Positions 39,723 to 48,497 of a stretch of DNA of 64,000 nucleotides are shown in pieces. The stretch comes from CAYWEM01 sp964457225. Lineage in GTDB: Bacteria > Acidobacteriota > Aminicenantia > UBA2199. Position 1 is the first letter of the stretch, and every line of letters starts with the position of its first letter. The position numbers were made by a program, and so were the translations under genes. The DNA lies in NCBI GenBank assembly GCA_964457225.1, contig CAYWEM010000013.1, forward strand, positions 1-64,000, written 5' to 3'. The notes beneath the pieces are model-generated. The model ran no database searches. It was not told the DNA's origin and was given only the letters and a program-made list of their open reading frames with translations.

Positions 39723-41748
39723 GAAAACAGTTTTGGTGCTGATCTTCGTGCTGTTTATGCTGCAGGCCCTGACTGCGGTGCAGGTGAAAAAAATCGAAAA
39801 GACCAGTTTCGAGGATTTCAGTCCCGGCAGCCTGCTGGGCTTGACCCTGGACAGCCAGGGCAGGCTTTCACTGGGCCCCCGCTTCAAAACCATGAACGGG
39901 CCGGAAGAAGAGTTTTACCTGGCCATCGACCAGGCCCGGAACGGGGATATCATCATCGGCAGCGGACAGCGTGGGAACGTTCACCGCCTTAACGCCGACG
40001 GCAGTGTTGAGCTTCTTTTTCAGGCCGCTCAGCCAGATATTTACGCCCTGCTGACCTCCGGCAATGGAGATGTGTTCGTGGCTTCTTCTCCCCAGGGCAG
40101 GCTTTTCCGGATCGACAAGGAAGGCAAATCCCAGGAGCTTTTCCGGCCTGAAGAACGCTTTATCTGGGACTTGAAAGAGGATGCCGAGGGCAACCTGGTG
40201 GTGGCGACCGGGAACAGCGGCGCTGTTTACCTGGTTAACCGTTCCGGTGAAGCACAGAAGATACTTTCACCGGCCGATGCCCATCTGGTCACCCTGCACC
40301 TGGCCCAGGACGGAGCCATTCTGGTCGGCAGCGGTGACCGGGGTTTGCTTTACCAGATCAAGAACCGCAAAGTGCGGGTGCTTTTTGAATCCCCCCTGGA
40401 GGAAATCAAGGGGATATGCGAGGATGCCGAGGGCAATCTGTATTTCGCCGCCGTTAAAAGCACTGCCCAGGCCAGGGATGCCCAGCAGGCGGGGCTGGAT
40501 ACTATATTCAGACCGGCGGAAGAGCGCCGTAAACCGCAGATAAAGGAAAAGTCGATTGTCTACATGGCCCGGCCTGACGGATCGGTGGAGACACTCTGGA
40601 GCTCAGAGGAAGAATACGTTTACACTCTCTGTTATGATGAAAAAAGGGCGGCCGTGCTGGCCGGTACCGGGCACAGCGGCCGTATCTACAGCATTTCCAA
40701 AGATAAGAGTTTTTCCGTTTATTTTGAAAGTGAATCGGCCCAGGTGTTCAGGATCAAACCCGCGGTCGGCGGCGGTCTGCTGGTAATCGGGAACAACACG
40801 CCGGTTATCCTCAGACTTGAGGATACTCTCAATAACAGCGGAACCTATGTTTCCGACGTATTCGACGCCCGCATTCCTTCCCGGTTCGGTCGCCTCGACT
40901 GGAGCGGGGAATGGGCCACCCCGGGAAACGTGTCGCTGTTCATCCGGCTCGGCAACTCCAGTATTCCCGATGAATCCTGGCTTAGCTGGTCGGCGCCCTT
41001 CACCGATGCCGCCAATTCGTCCATCAATCTTTCCGGCTACCGCTTTTTTCAGTTGAAGGTAGTCATAAATGCCGCTTCCGCCGCAGAGAAGCCTTTCCTG
41101 GATCGCTATACGGCCTATTACCTGGAAGCCAACCAGGCACCGGCAATGAGGTCCATTTCGGTCCGCCGTCCCGATATTGCTTCTCCTTCAGTTGAAACTA
41201 CAGACAAAAAAGAGGAAAACAGGCTGGAAAAACAGCTTGAGGTCAATTGGCAATCAATGGATCCCAACCAGGACGCCCTGAAGTTCGATCTCTTTCTCAG
41301 AAGACAGGGATCCCGCGAATGGATTCCAGTCAAGGAAAACCTGCGTGAAAACAAGTTTCAGCTGGCCATGGAGATGTTCGCAGACGGTATCTACCAGTTA
41401 CGGGTGGTCGCCGACGACTCTCTCAGTAATCCACCGGGAATGAGCAAAAAAACTTCGATCCTTTCAAAACCTTTTGTCATAGATTCCACTGCTCCGGTGG
41501 TGAGAGATCTGACAGTCAAGGGAGACAGGGTCACTTTCACGGTTGTCGATGAAACCTCGATAGTTGCCCAGGTGCTCTATTCACTGGACGGCCGTGACTG
41601 GTTTCCTCTTTTCCCGCTTGACCTGATTAACGATTCCAAAATCGAAAAATACGACACCTCGATCCCCGGCCTGGCTGCTGCCAAAATACTCTATCTCAAG
41701 GTCAGTGATGAATTCGCCAATGCCAAGGTTTTTCAGAAGGAACTATAA
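39715..41748 (+). CDS. Exported beta-propeller protein with C-terminal Ig/Fn3-like domain
   Basis: A 677-residue protein with a signal peptide (about 1-20). Residues about 60-360 form a repeated four-strand pattern (GNVHRLNADGSVELLF, GRLFRIDKEGKSQELF, GAVYLVNRSGEAQKIL, GLLYQIKNRKVRVLF) of a WD40/NHL/YVTN-like propeller. Residues about 500-677 look like an Fn3/Ig-like domain with MFADGIYQLRVVADDSLSNP. No catalytic motif is visible. It is likely a periplasmic or surface scaffold; its start overlaps the stop of the S55 peptidase gene, so the two may work together. It is followed by the fumarase subunit gene after 11 nt. Confidence 0.85.
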   Translation: MNKKTVLVLIFVLFMLQALTAVQVKKIEKTSFEDFSPGSLLGLTLDSQGRLSLGPRFKTMNGPEEEFYLAIDQARNGDIIIGSGQRGNVHRLNADGSVELLFQAAQPDIYALLTSGNGDVFVASSPQGRLFRIDKEGKSQELFRPEERFIWDLKEDAEGNLVVATGNSGAVYLVNRSGEAQKILSPADAHLVTLHLAQDGAILVGSGDRGLLYQIKNRKVRVLFESPLEEIKGICEDAEGNLYFAAVKSTAQARDAQQAGLDTIFRPAEERRKPQIKEKSIVYMARPDGSVETLWSSEEEYVYTLCYDEKRAAVLAGTGHSGRIYSISKDKSFSVYFESESAQVFRIKPAVGGGLLVIGNNTPVILRLEDTLNNSGTYVSDVFDARIPSRFGRLDWSGEWATPGNVSLFIRLGNSSIPDESWLSWSAPFTDAANSSINLSGYRFFQLKVVINAASAAEKPFLDRYTAYYLEANQAPAMRSISVRRPDIASPSVETTDKKEENRLEKQLEVNWQSMDPNQDALKFDLFLRRQGSREWIPVKENLRENKFQLAMEMFADGIYQLRVVADDSLSNPPGMSKKTSILSKPFVIDSTAPVVRDLTVKGDRVTFTVVDETSIVAQVLYSLDGRDWFPLFPLDLINDSKIEKYDTSIPGLAAAKILYLKVSDEFANAKVFQKEL

Positions 41749-41759
41749 TAGGAGGAATC

Positions 41760-42314
41760 ATGTCTGAAGTGAAATCGATCACCATTCCCCTGGATGATGA
41801 AATAGTAGCCGGTCTGCGCAGCGGTGACAACGTGTTGATAACCGGTACAATTCTGACCGGACGCGATGCCGCCCATAAAAAGTTGATCGACCTGATTCAA
41901 CAGGGACAGGAATTGCCGGTGGAATTGCAGGGACAGGCGATTTTTTACGTCGGCCCGACTCCGGCCCGGCCCGGAAATCCAATCGGCTCAGCCGGTCCCA
42001 CCACCAGCAACCGCATGGACGTATTCACTCCGGAACTGCACAGGCTCGGCCTGAAAGCCACCATTGGGAAGGGATCCCGCAGCGATGCCGTCAAGGAAGC
42101 CCTGCGCCGTTACAAGGCCGTTTACCTGGCTGTAACCGGCGGAGCAGCCGCCCTGGTGTCCAAGGCCATAAAAAAATCCGAGGTTGTGGCTTATCCCGAA
42201 CTTGGTCCGGAAGCCATCCGCAGGCTGGAAGTGGTCGATTTTCCTGCTATCGTGGTCAACGACATGTACGGCAACGATCTATACGAGGAAGGCCGGAACA
42301 ATTTCCGTTCCTGA
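41760..42314 (+). CDS. Class I fumarate hydratase, beta subunit (C-terminal type)
   Basis: A 184-residue subunit of the two-subunit [4Fe-4S] fumarase/tartrate dehydratase. The motif VGPTPARPGNPIGSAGPTTS (about 63-82) with NRMDVF, IGKGSRSD and VVNDMYGNDLYE is diagnostic of the beta (FumB/TtdB) part. It should hydrate fumarate to malate together with the alpha subunit, which carries the iron-sulfur cluster; that gene is not within this window. It sits directly before sucC and sucD, so the operon covers adjacent TCA steps except for succinate dehydrogenase. AGGAGG lies 4 nt before the ATG. Tartrate dehydratase is an alternative by sequence. Confidence 0.93.
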   Translation: MSEVKSITIPLDDEIVAGLRSGDNVLITGTILTGRDAAHKKLIDLIQQGQELPVELQGQAIFYVGPTPARPGNPIGSAGPTTSNRMDVFTPELHRLGLKATIGKGSRSDAVKEALRRYKAVYLAVTGGAAALVSKAIKKSEVVAYPELGPEAIRRLEVVDFPAIVVNDMYGNDLYEEGRNNFRS

Positions 42315-42320
42315 AAACAC

Positions 42321-43490
42321 ATGAAAATTCACGAGTACCAGGCCAAGAATCTTTTCAGGGAATACGGCATCCCGGTGCCGAAAGGTGAAATGATTGAACA
42401 GGCTGACCAGGCCGAAGCCGCTGTCGCCGGCATAGGTTTCCCCTGTGTGGTCAAGGCCCAGGTTCATGCCGGCGGCCGTGGCAAGGCCGGCGGAATAAGG
42501 CTGGCCGCCGACCGAGATGAACTGAGGACCAATGTCCGGGAAATTCTCGGTATGCGCCTGGTCAGCGGCCAGAGCGGCGGGGAAGGTAAGCTGGTCCGAA
42601 AGGTGCTTATAGAACAGGGACTTGAAATCCAGAAAGAGTATTACCTGGCGGTGTTGATGGACCGGATCAAGGCCGCGCCGGTAATCATCGCCTCCGATCA
42701 GGGCGGCATGGACATTGAGAAAGTCGCCGCTGAAAACCCCGGAGCCATACACAGCCAGGTCATTCATCCGCTGACCGGACTGATGCCCTGCCACATTCGA
42801 AATCTCGCTTTTAAACTGGGTTTCAACAAGGAGCAGAGAAAGGATTTTTCCTTGATATTAAACAGCCTTTTCAGGCTTTTCATGGAAAAAGACGCTTCTC
42901 TGGTTGAAATCAATCCGCTGGTGGCCACTTCGAAAGATCACCTGGTGGCTCTTGATGCCAAGGTCTCCTTTGATGAAAACGCTCTCTGCCGCCATCCCCA
43001 GCTGGCCCTGCTGAGAGATGTTGAAGAAGAAGAACCCCTGGAATGGGAAGCTTCAAAATACGATCTCAGCTATATCAAGCTGGATGGAAACATAGGCTGC
43101 ATGGTCAACGGCGCCGGACTGGCCATGGCCACCATGGATATAATCAAGTTTTACGGCGGCGAACCGGCCAATTTCCTGGATATCGGCGGGGCCACCTCGG
43201 TAGACAAGGTAAAAGAAGCCTTCAGGATATTGCTGGCTGATCCCGGCGTGCGTTGCGTGCTGGTAAACATATTCGGAGGCATAGTCAGAACCGACCTGGT
43301 CGCCACCGGCATAGTCAATGCCGTAAAAGGACTGGAACTCAAAGTTCCGGTGGTGATCAGGCTTATAGGCACCAACCAGGAAGAAGGCCGTCGTATCATT
43401 CAGGAATCTGGTTTAAACCTGCATACTGAAAACGACCTGGTTGCTGCAGTGACCAGGTCCGTGAAACTGGCCGCGGAAGGAGCTGCCTGA
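42321..43490 (+). CDS. sucC: Succinyl-CoA synthetase beta subunit
   Basis: A 389-residue ATP-grasp subunit that with SucD makes succinate, CoA and ATP (or GTP) from succinyl-CoA. The start MKIHEYQAKNLFREYGIPVP, VVKAQVHAGGRGKAGG (about 44-59), LVEINPL, and the C-terminal NFLDIGGA and NIFGGIVRTD are all present and intact. The first base of the sucD ATG overlaps its TGA stop. No ribosome binding site stronger than a purine run precedes the ATG; the gap after the fumarase subunit is only 6 nt. Length is normal. Confidence 0.97.
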   Translation: MKIHEYQAKNLFREYGIPVPKGEMIEQADQAEAAVAGIGFPCVVKAQVHAGGRGKAGGIRLAADRDELRTNVREILGMRLVSGQSGGEGKLVRKVLIEQGLEIQKEYYLAVLMDRIKAAPVIIASDQGGMDIEKVAAENPGAIHSQVIHPLTGLMPCHIRNLAFKLGFNKEQRKDFSLILNSLFRLFMEKDASLVEINPLVATSKDHLVALDAKVSFDENALCRHPQLALLRDVEEEEPLEWEASKYDLSYIKLDGNIGCMVNGAGLAMATMDIIKFYGGEPANFLDIGGATSVDKVKEAFRILLADPGVRCVLVNIFGGIVRTDLVATGIVNAVKGLELKVPVVIRLIGTNQEEGRRIIQESGLNLHTENDLVAAVTRSVKLAAEGAA

Positions 43491-44362
43491 TGTCCATACT
43501 CATCGACAAGGATTCCAGGGTTCTGGTCCAGGGCTTTACCGGAAGGGAAGGCACTTTTCACGCCGCTCAGATGATTGCTTACGGAACCAACCTGGTTGGT
43601 GGCGTGACTCCCGGGAAAGGCGGACAAATACATCTCGATCGACTGGTATTTGACACCGTGGCTGAAGCCGTGGTTCAAACCGGGGCCGACACTTCGATAA
43701 TCTTTGTTCCGGCCGACCTGGCTGCAGATGCGGTGATCGAAGCCGCCCTGGCCGGCATCAAACTGGTGATCTGCATCACCGAAGGCATCCCGGTCAATGA
43801 CATGAGCAAGGTGCTTCATTTTCTCAGGACAAGCGCTACCCGGTTGATCGGTCCCAATTGCCCCGGCTTGATATCGCCCGGAAAAGCCAAGGCAGGCATC
43901 ATGCCTTCGCATATTCACCGGCCCGGCAAAGTAGGCATAGTCTCCCGTTCTGGCACCCTGACATACGTGGCAGTCGACCAGATCAGCTCCCTGGGAATGG
44001 GCCAGTCCACCGGGGTCGGCATTGGAGGTGATCCCCTGATCGGCACTTCTTTCATCGATGTGCTCGAGTTGTTCCGTCATGATCCTGATACCGATGCAGT
44101 GGTGCTTATCGGTGAAATCGGGGGGCATCTTGAGGAAGAGGCGGCTGATTACATCGCCGCCGGCTATCCGAAGCCGGTGGCGGCCTTCATTGCCGGACAA
44201 ACCGCTCCTCCGGGCAGGCGCATGGGCCACGCCGGGGCGATTATCGCCGGAGGGAAGGGAAGCGCCGCGGACAAGATGGCCCATTTGCGCCGTTGCGGAG
44301 TTCTGGTGGTGGAAAATCCTGCCATGATCGGCCATGAAGTCGCCGGATTGCTCAAGGGGTGA
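43490..44362 (+). CDS. sucD: Succinyl-CoA synthetase alpha subunit
   Basis: A 290-residue subunit with the CoA-binding start VLVQGFTGREGTFHA (about 11-25), CITEGIPV, GPNCPGLISP (about 121-130) and the phosphohistidine H247 in MGHAGAIIAGG. All landmarks of SucD are intact. It overlaps sucC by one base (TGATG) and is followed after 3 nt by an unknown gene, suggesting that the latter is cotranscribed. Confidence 0.97.
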   Translation: MSILIDKDSRVLVQGFTGREGTFHAAQMIAYGTNLVGGVTPGKGGQIHLDRLVFDTVAEAVVQTGADTSIIFVPADLAADAVIEAALAGIKLVICITEGIPVNDMSKVLHFLRTSATRLIGPNCPGLISPGKAKAGIMPSHIHRPGKVGIVSRSGTLTYVAVDQISSLGMGQSTGVGIGGDPLIGTSFIDVLELFRHDPDTDAVVLIGEIGGHLEEEAADYIAAGYPKPVAAFIAGQTAPPGRRMGHAGAIIAGGKGSAADKMAHLRRCGVLVVENPAMIGHEVAGLLKG

Positions 44363-44365
44363 AAA

Positions 44366-44905
44366 ATGGAAAAAGTACGCCTTGGTTACCTGGCCAGCCT
44401 TAAGATAAACGAGCATTATATCGGCGGGGCCATGGTCACCGACGAGGCGGCCATCCCCCTGGAATTCAAGTACACCGAACCATTTCAGCCGACCAGGATT
44501 CAGCGGATTCTGTTCGGCAAATCCATGGAACGATATTTAAACGAAGAAGTGATCAGGAAAAACCTGCTCAAAGAAATAAGCAACCTGCCCTTGGTTTATT
44601 TTGTTTCCGATGCAGCCTTGCTGGGGGATCTCGCGCCGGGCAAAGCACCTTTTGTTTTCCTGCAAACCACCTCTTTGCCGGGATTGGCCAGGCCCGGAGA
44701 GCTCCAGCGGGTCAAGGAAAAAGAGATTCTGCTGCAGCCCGGGACCAGCCCCAATCCTTTACGCCTGACTTTTTTTACCCCGGAAACGGATGTACAGGAA
44801 AGAGTTTTGAATTTCCTGCGCGGTATCGCCGGAAAAATCGATCTGAGCGAACCTTTTCAACGGGTGGAAGCCGCCCTGGTCGCTTTATGTCAGGAAAAAA
44901 GCTGA
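44366..44905 (+). CDS. Protein of unknown function next to sucD
   Basis: A 179-residue cytoplasmic protein that I do not recognise. It begins LGYLASLKINEHYIGGAMVT and continues with EFKYTEPFQPTRIQRILFGK, which looks well-structured and conserved-like. No signal peptide, membrane helix or cysteine motif is visible. It starts 3 nt after sucD and overlaps the next gene by 19 nt, so it lies inside the operon that continues to the Ser/Thr kinase. Its product could work with the following unknown protein; no function is assigned. Confidence 0.8.
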   Translation: MEKVRLGYLASLKINEHYIGGAMVTDEAAIPLEFKYTEPFQPTRIQRILFGKSMERYLNEEVIRKNLLKEISNLPLVYFVSDAALLGDLAPGKAPFVFLQTTSLPGLARPGELQRVKEKEILLQPGTSPNPLRLTFFTPETDVQERVLNFLRGIAGKIDLSEPFQRVEAALVALCQEKS

Positions 44906-45657
44906 ATCCCCTGCTGAGACTGCTGCTTCGCTTCGGTCCCCGGGTCATGATCAGAAAACTGGCTCTGTCGGCCAAACCGACTGCCAGGTCTCTGCCCTTT
45001 CCCCGATGCAGGATTGTCCTGCCTGATTATTCATTCAGCCCGGGTTTCGCTGCGCAGGACTGTTCTTTTTCCGGGATTCAGCTCAGGAGTGCCCTGGATT
45101 TTTCGGTTGAAACGCTGACCAGGGATTATCCGGTCCCCGTGCCTCGGGCAGCCGCTGTTCCGGGGCTTGATTTTCGGAATGAGAACTCGGCTGTTTTTTC
45201 GGTTTCATTGTTGCCGGCAACAGGTGTGAAAATGTGCGGGCTGAACTGGACCTTGCCGCGGTTTGAGCAAAGCAGGTCGGTTCCATGTTTTTTCCAGACC
45301 CGTAATCTGGCTCTGAAAACTCATTTCAAAACCGGGATCAGAAGTGATACCGCCGGGATCGAATCGCTCTCCCTGTCCAGAAAAGCTCTTTTCCTGGAAC
45401 TGTTCCCCACCGAGTTTCAACTGGATTTCTGGCGCCGGGCAGTGCTTCGGACCAGGCTGGAGCCAAGGGAATTCACTCTGCTGGGGGTTTTCGGGGGAAT
45501 ACCCGCGGCTGGAATCAAGCTGAGCTACGATGCCGCGGAAAACAGGCTGCATTTCGTTCCGGGCGCCAAGAAAACTCTGTGGAAAAAGTACAATGAAGTA
45601 GCGGTTTTCAGAAAAATCAGCGACCAAAGCCTGCTGGTCGTTTCAGCCGGGGAGTGA
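44887..45657 (+). CDS. Protein of unknown function upstream of the kinase gene
   Basis: A 256-residue protein, not recognised. The first 25 residues are basic and hydrophobic (LLRLLLRFGPRVMIRKLALS) and could touch a membrane, but there is no typical signal peptide. The rest is beta-rich (LLGVFGGIPAAGIKLSYD; LWKKYNEVAVFRKISDQS). The ATG at 44887 overlaps the preceding gene by 19 nt and has no ribosome binding site; an in-frame ATG at 44947 is an alternative. The kinase gene follows after 6 nt. Confidence 0.72.
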   Translation: MSGKKLNPLLRLLLRFGPRVMIRKLALSAKPTARSLPFPRCRIVLPDYSFSPGFAAQDCSFSGIQLRSALDFSVETLTRDYPVPVPRAAAVPGLDFRNENSAVFSVSLLPATGVKMCGLNWTLPRFEQSRSVPCFFQTRNLALKTHFKTGIRSDTAGIESLSLSRKALFLELFPTEFQLDFWRRAVLRTRLEPREFTLLGVFGGIPAAGIKLSYDAAENRLHFVPGAKKTLWKKYNEVAVFRKISDQSLLVVSAGE

Positions 45658-45663
45658 TGCTCC

Positions 45664-47067
45664 ATGAATGAAGCGGACAGCGCTGATCTGAAGGAAAGGG
45701 GAAACCTTTACCTGCGCATCAGGGAAATCGGCCGTGGAGGCATGGCCGTGGTTTTCCTGGCCAGGCAGTTGTCGCTGGACAGGCTGGTGGCCATCAAGGT
45801 GCTCAACCAGTCCGTGCTTCAGGATGAACAATTGCTGAAAAGATTCGCCAGGGAAGCCCGGATTATCTCCAGGTTGAGCCATCCAGGCATTGTCCAGGTT
45901 TATGACAGCCATATCACTGAGAATGAAGCTTTTATAGTAACCGAATACGTGGACGGCGGAGATATGCGACGCCTCTTTTATCTGCCCCTGAACGAATGGC
46001 GCAGGAAAGTCGTTTTGATCGGCAGGGTGGCCGAAGCCCTGCAATACGTTCACGAAAAGGGCATAGTGCATCGCGACATCAAGCCTTCAAACATTCTGCT
46101 GACCAGCGAGGGCCTGCCCAAGATATGCGATTTTGGAATCGCAACCGCCTTGTGGGGCCAGGAAAGCAGGCTGACCAGAACCTTTGAAGCCATGGGCACC
46201 CTGGATTACATCGCTCCGGAACAGAAGGAGAACTCCCATGGGGTTGATTTCCGGGCGGATATCTACTCCCTGGGGGTCATTCTGTATCGCCTGCTTTGCG
46301 GAAAAAAGCCTGAAGGAGCTTTCAAGAGCCCGATCAGCCTGGTTCCGGGAATCCCGCGCCGGCTTGATGACTTGGTGATGACCTGCCTGCAGCCCGATCC
46401 CCAAAGGCGTTTCCCCTGCACCCGCGATTTGTGCCTGGAGCTGAAAAGCTTTTCAACCGGAGAAGATTCCGGGGAAAAGACGGGACCGACCAATTCCGGC
46501 ACAGTGCAGGCTGATGACCTGGAGCATTTCCTGGAGAAAATCAATTCCCCCTCGCTTACGGAGAGAATCACCTGGAAGACGGCTTTTCTGCAGAATCTCC
46601 ATGTTGATCACGCCGATCAGATCATTGATAAAATCGACCGGTCCGAAGGTATGCTCAAGGAAACGCTGATTGAAGCCCTGGGCCGTTTAAAGAACAAGGC
46701 GGCCTGCCAGGTGTTGCTGAAAACCTTGCGTGACCCGCTTTTTTTACGGGCCAGCGCCGAGGCCCTGGCTGAAATAGGCTGCACCCAGGCCGAAACTGAA
46801 CTGTTGAGAATCCTGCAGAGCAACAGCGATCATGCTCCCTCGGTTATCCGGCCGCTGGGTCTGTTGAAATCAAAGCGCGCGGTCAGGGGCATTGCCAGGC
46901 ATCTTGATCACGGGCCGGGCTGGGTCAGGGAAAACGCCCTGGAGGCCCTGGCCGAGATCGGGGGACGTGAGGCGATCGATATCCTGCGGCAGAGCGCCGC
47001 CAAAGACCCGGACCCTGAAATCAGGGGAAGGGCGAAAAAACTCATCGGGAGGTGCATGGATGGATAA
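45664..47067 (+). CDS. Ser/Thr protein kinase with C-terminal HEAT repeats
   Basis: A 467-residue Hanks-type kinase without a transmembrane helix. The Gly-rich loop GRGGMAVVFLA (23-33), Lys45 in VAIKVL, catalytic HRDIKPSNIL (136-145, D138), DFGIA (156-160) and APEQ in the P+1 region are intact, so it should be active. Residues about 290-467 form HEAT/PBS-lyase-like repeats (LIEALGRLKNKAACQVLLKTL; ALAEIGCTQAETELLRIL; ALEALAEIGGREAIDILRQS), a protein-binding solenoid. The kinase is therefore soluble and may be targeted through its repeats. It overlaps the next small gene by 8 nt. Substrates unknown; sucCD and two unknown proteins are upstream. Confidence 0.94.
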   Translation: MNEADSADLKERGNLYLRIREIGRGGMAVVFLARQLSLDRLVAIKVLNQSVLQDEQLLKRFAREARIISRLSHPGIVQVYDSHITENEAFIVTEYVDGGDMRRLFYLPLNEWRRKVVLIGRVAEALQYVHEKGIVHRDIKPSNILLTSEGLPKICDFGIATALWGQESRLTRTFEAMGTLDYIAPEQKENSHGVDFRADIYSLGVILYRLLCGKKPEGAFKSPISLVPGIPRRLDDLVMTCLQPDPQRRFPCTRDLCLELKSFSTGEDSGEKTGPTNSGTVQADDLEHFLEKINSPSLTERITWKTAFLQNLHVDHADQIIDKIDRSEGMLKETLIEALGRLKNKAACQVLLKTLRDPLFLRASAEALAEIGCTQAETELLRILQSNSDHAPSVIRPLGLLKSKRAVRGIARHLDHGPGWVRENALEALAEIGGREAIDILRQSAAKDPDPEIRGRAKKLIGRCMDG

Positions 47068-47425
47068 AAACGCGGGCAGAATTACCTTTGCCAGTCTTTT
47101 CATGGCCGTACTGCTTCTTTTTGGAGGTTTTGCCGCTTTCAAGGAATTTTCCGCGATTGCCCAGGAAAACACGATAAGAAAGCAGATCAAGGACACCATG
47201 GGCATGATCAGGGGCAGGCTGGATACGGTGGAGAGGGGATTGGACGCCATTTACAGCATTCTCGAAAAAAATGGAGTTGCTGATTCCGACCTCCAGGAAG
47301 TCGACCTGACTGTCAGGGACAACCGCATTCACTACACGGTGGCCTTTGAAGTTAAACTGGATCTCATACTCTTCAAGCGGATCAGGAAAGTATTTATCCA
47401 GGAAGACATGGCCAACTATGGATGA
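47060..47425 (+). CDS. Small membrane protein coupled to the kinase and the AI-2E-type permease
   Basis: A 121-residue protein with one N-terminal transmembrane helix (about 8-28), a helical coiled-coil-like stretch (about 35-75; RKQIKDTMGMIRGRLDTVERG) and a C-terminal part with alternating charge. Not recognised. The ATG overlaps the end of the kinase gene and its stop overlaps the next ATG (GGATGA), so translation of all three is coupled. GGGAGG precedes the start. A role as an adaptor linking kinase and permease is a guess from position only. Confidence 0.8.
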   Translation: MDKNAGRITFASLFMAVLLLFGGFAAFKEFSAIAQENTIRKQIKDTMGMIRGRLDTVERGLDAIYSILEKNGVADSDLQEVDLTVRDNRIHYTVAFEVKLDLILFKRIRKVFIQEDMANYG

Positions 47426-48473
47426 CAGAACCCACGACTTGCTGACCATCAAGCTGCTGCTCGGATTTATAGTAGCGGTCATGGTGGTTTACATCCTCAA
47501 ATTACTCAGTTCACTGTTCATCCCGCTGACCGTGGCCATGCTGCTCTATTTCCTGTTCAACAACACGGTCAAGAAATTGACCGCCCTGAAGCTGCCGACT
47601 TCCCTGGTGCTGATCTTCCTGCTGATTTTCATTTTCGTTCTGCTGTATCTTTTCGGCCTGCTGGTCTACACCGGCGCATCATCCTTTGTCAGTGAATTCC
47701 CGGAATACAGCCAGCGTATAACCCAGTTGGTCAATTCCACCCTGGTCCGCCTGAAAATCCCATTGAAGGACGTGGAATCTTTCATCGCCGAAATCGACTG
47801 GCGCCGGGCCCTCAATTCAGCCCGGATTACCACCATTGTTACCTCAACCCTGGGGCCGTTCACTTCCTTCATGGGCAACCTGGTGCTGGTGCTGCTGTAC
47901 CTGCTGTTCATGCTGGGCGGCCGCAAGGAACTGAGCGCCAGGATCCGGGCCACGGCCAGAATCAATGAAATCCAGAAGGAAAAGCTGATCAACACCGTTA
48001 ATTCCATTGAGAACAAGATCCAGAACTATCTCAGGATCAAAACCCTGGTCAGCATCGCCACGGCCCTGCTGGGAGGCATCATTCTCTACCTCGGCGATTT
48101 CGATTTCATAATATTCTCGGCCCTGCTGATTTTTATCCTGAACTACATTCCCAATTTCGGCTCAATCGCGGCCACGATTTTCCCGGTCACCCTGGGCTTG
48201 ATCAAGTTCGGTATCTGCCCGCGGGTGATCCTGGTCGCCGGAGCGCTGATCGCCGTTCAATTCCTGATGGGCAATGTCATTGAACCTATCTGGACCGGTC
48301 GCAGCCTGAGGCTTTCTCCGATTCTGATCCTGATTTCCCTGATTTTCTGGGGCTGGGTTTGGGGGATTATAGGCATGATGCTGGCGGTCCCGATGATGTC
48401 GGCCCTGAAGATCATCTGCGAGCAGTTTGGTGCTCTGCGCACCGTGGCCCTGTTCATGGGCTCCGAGGAATGA
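47418..48473 (+). CDS. AI-2E family transporter (PerM/YdiK-like)
   Basis: A 351-residue membrane protein of the AI-2E family with about eight helices. The N-terminal pair of helices (about 10-45) is followed by FVSEFPEYSQRITQLVNS (about 88-105), then LINTVNSIENKIQNYLRIK (about 190-208), and the C-terminal hallmark FILNYIPNFGSIAATIFPVTL with GNVIEPIWTGRSLRLSP. Members have been linked to autoinducer-2 export, Na+/H+ antiport and cell-wall traits; the transported substrate here is unknown. The ATG at 47418 overlaps the stop of the small protein gene. Confidence 0.92.
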   Translation: MDDRTHDLLTIKLLLGFIVAVMVVYILKLLSSLFIPLTVAMLLYFLFNNTVKKLTALKLPTSLVLIFLLIFIFVLLYLFGLLVYTGASSFVSEFPEYSQRITQLVNSTLVRLKIPLKDVESFIAEIDWRRALNSARITTIVTSTLGPFTSFMGNLVLVLLYLLFMLGGRKELSARIRATARINEIQKEKLINTVNSIENKIQNYLRIKTLVSIATALLGGIILYLGDFDFIIFSALLIFILNYIPNFGSIAATIFPVTLGLIKFGICPRVILVAGALIAVQFLMGNVIEPIWTGRSLRLSPILILISLIFWGWVWGIIGMMLAVPMMSALKIICEQFGALRTVALFMGSEE

Positions 48474-48497
48474 AATAGGCCCGGTCCTGGAGGTTAT

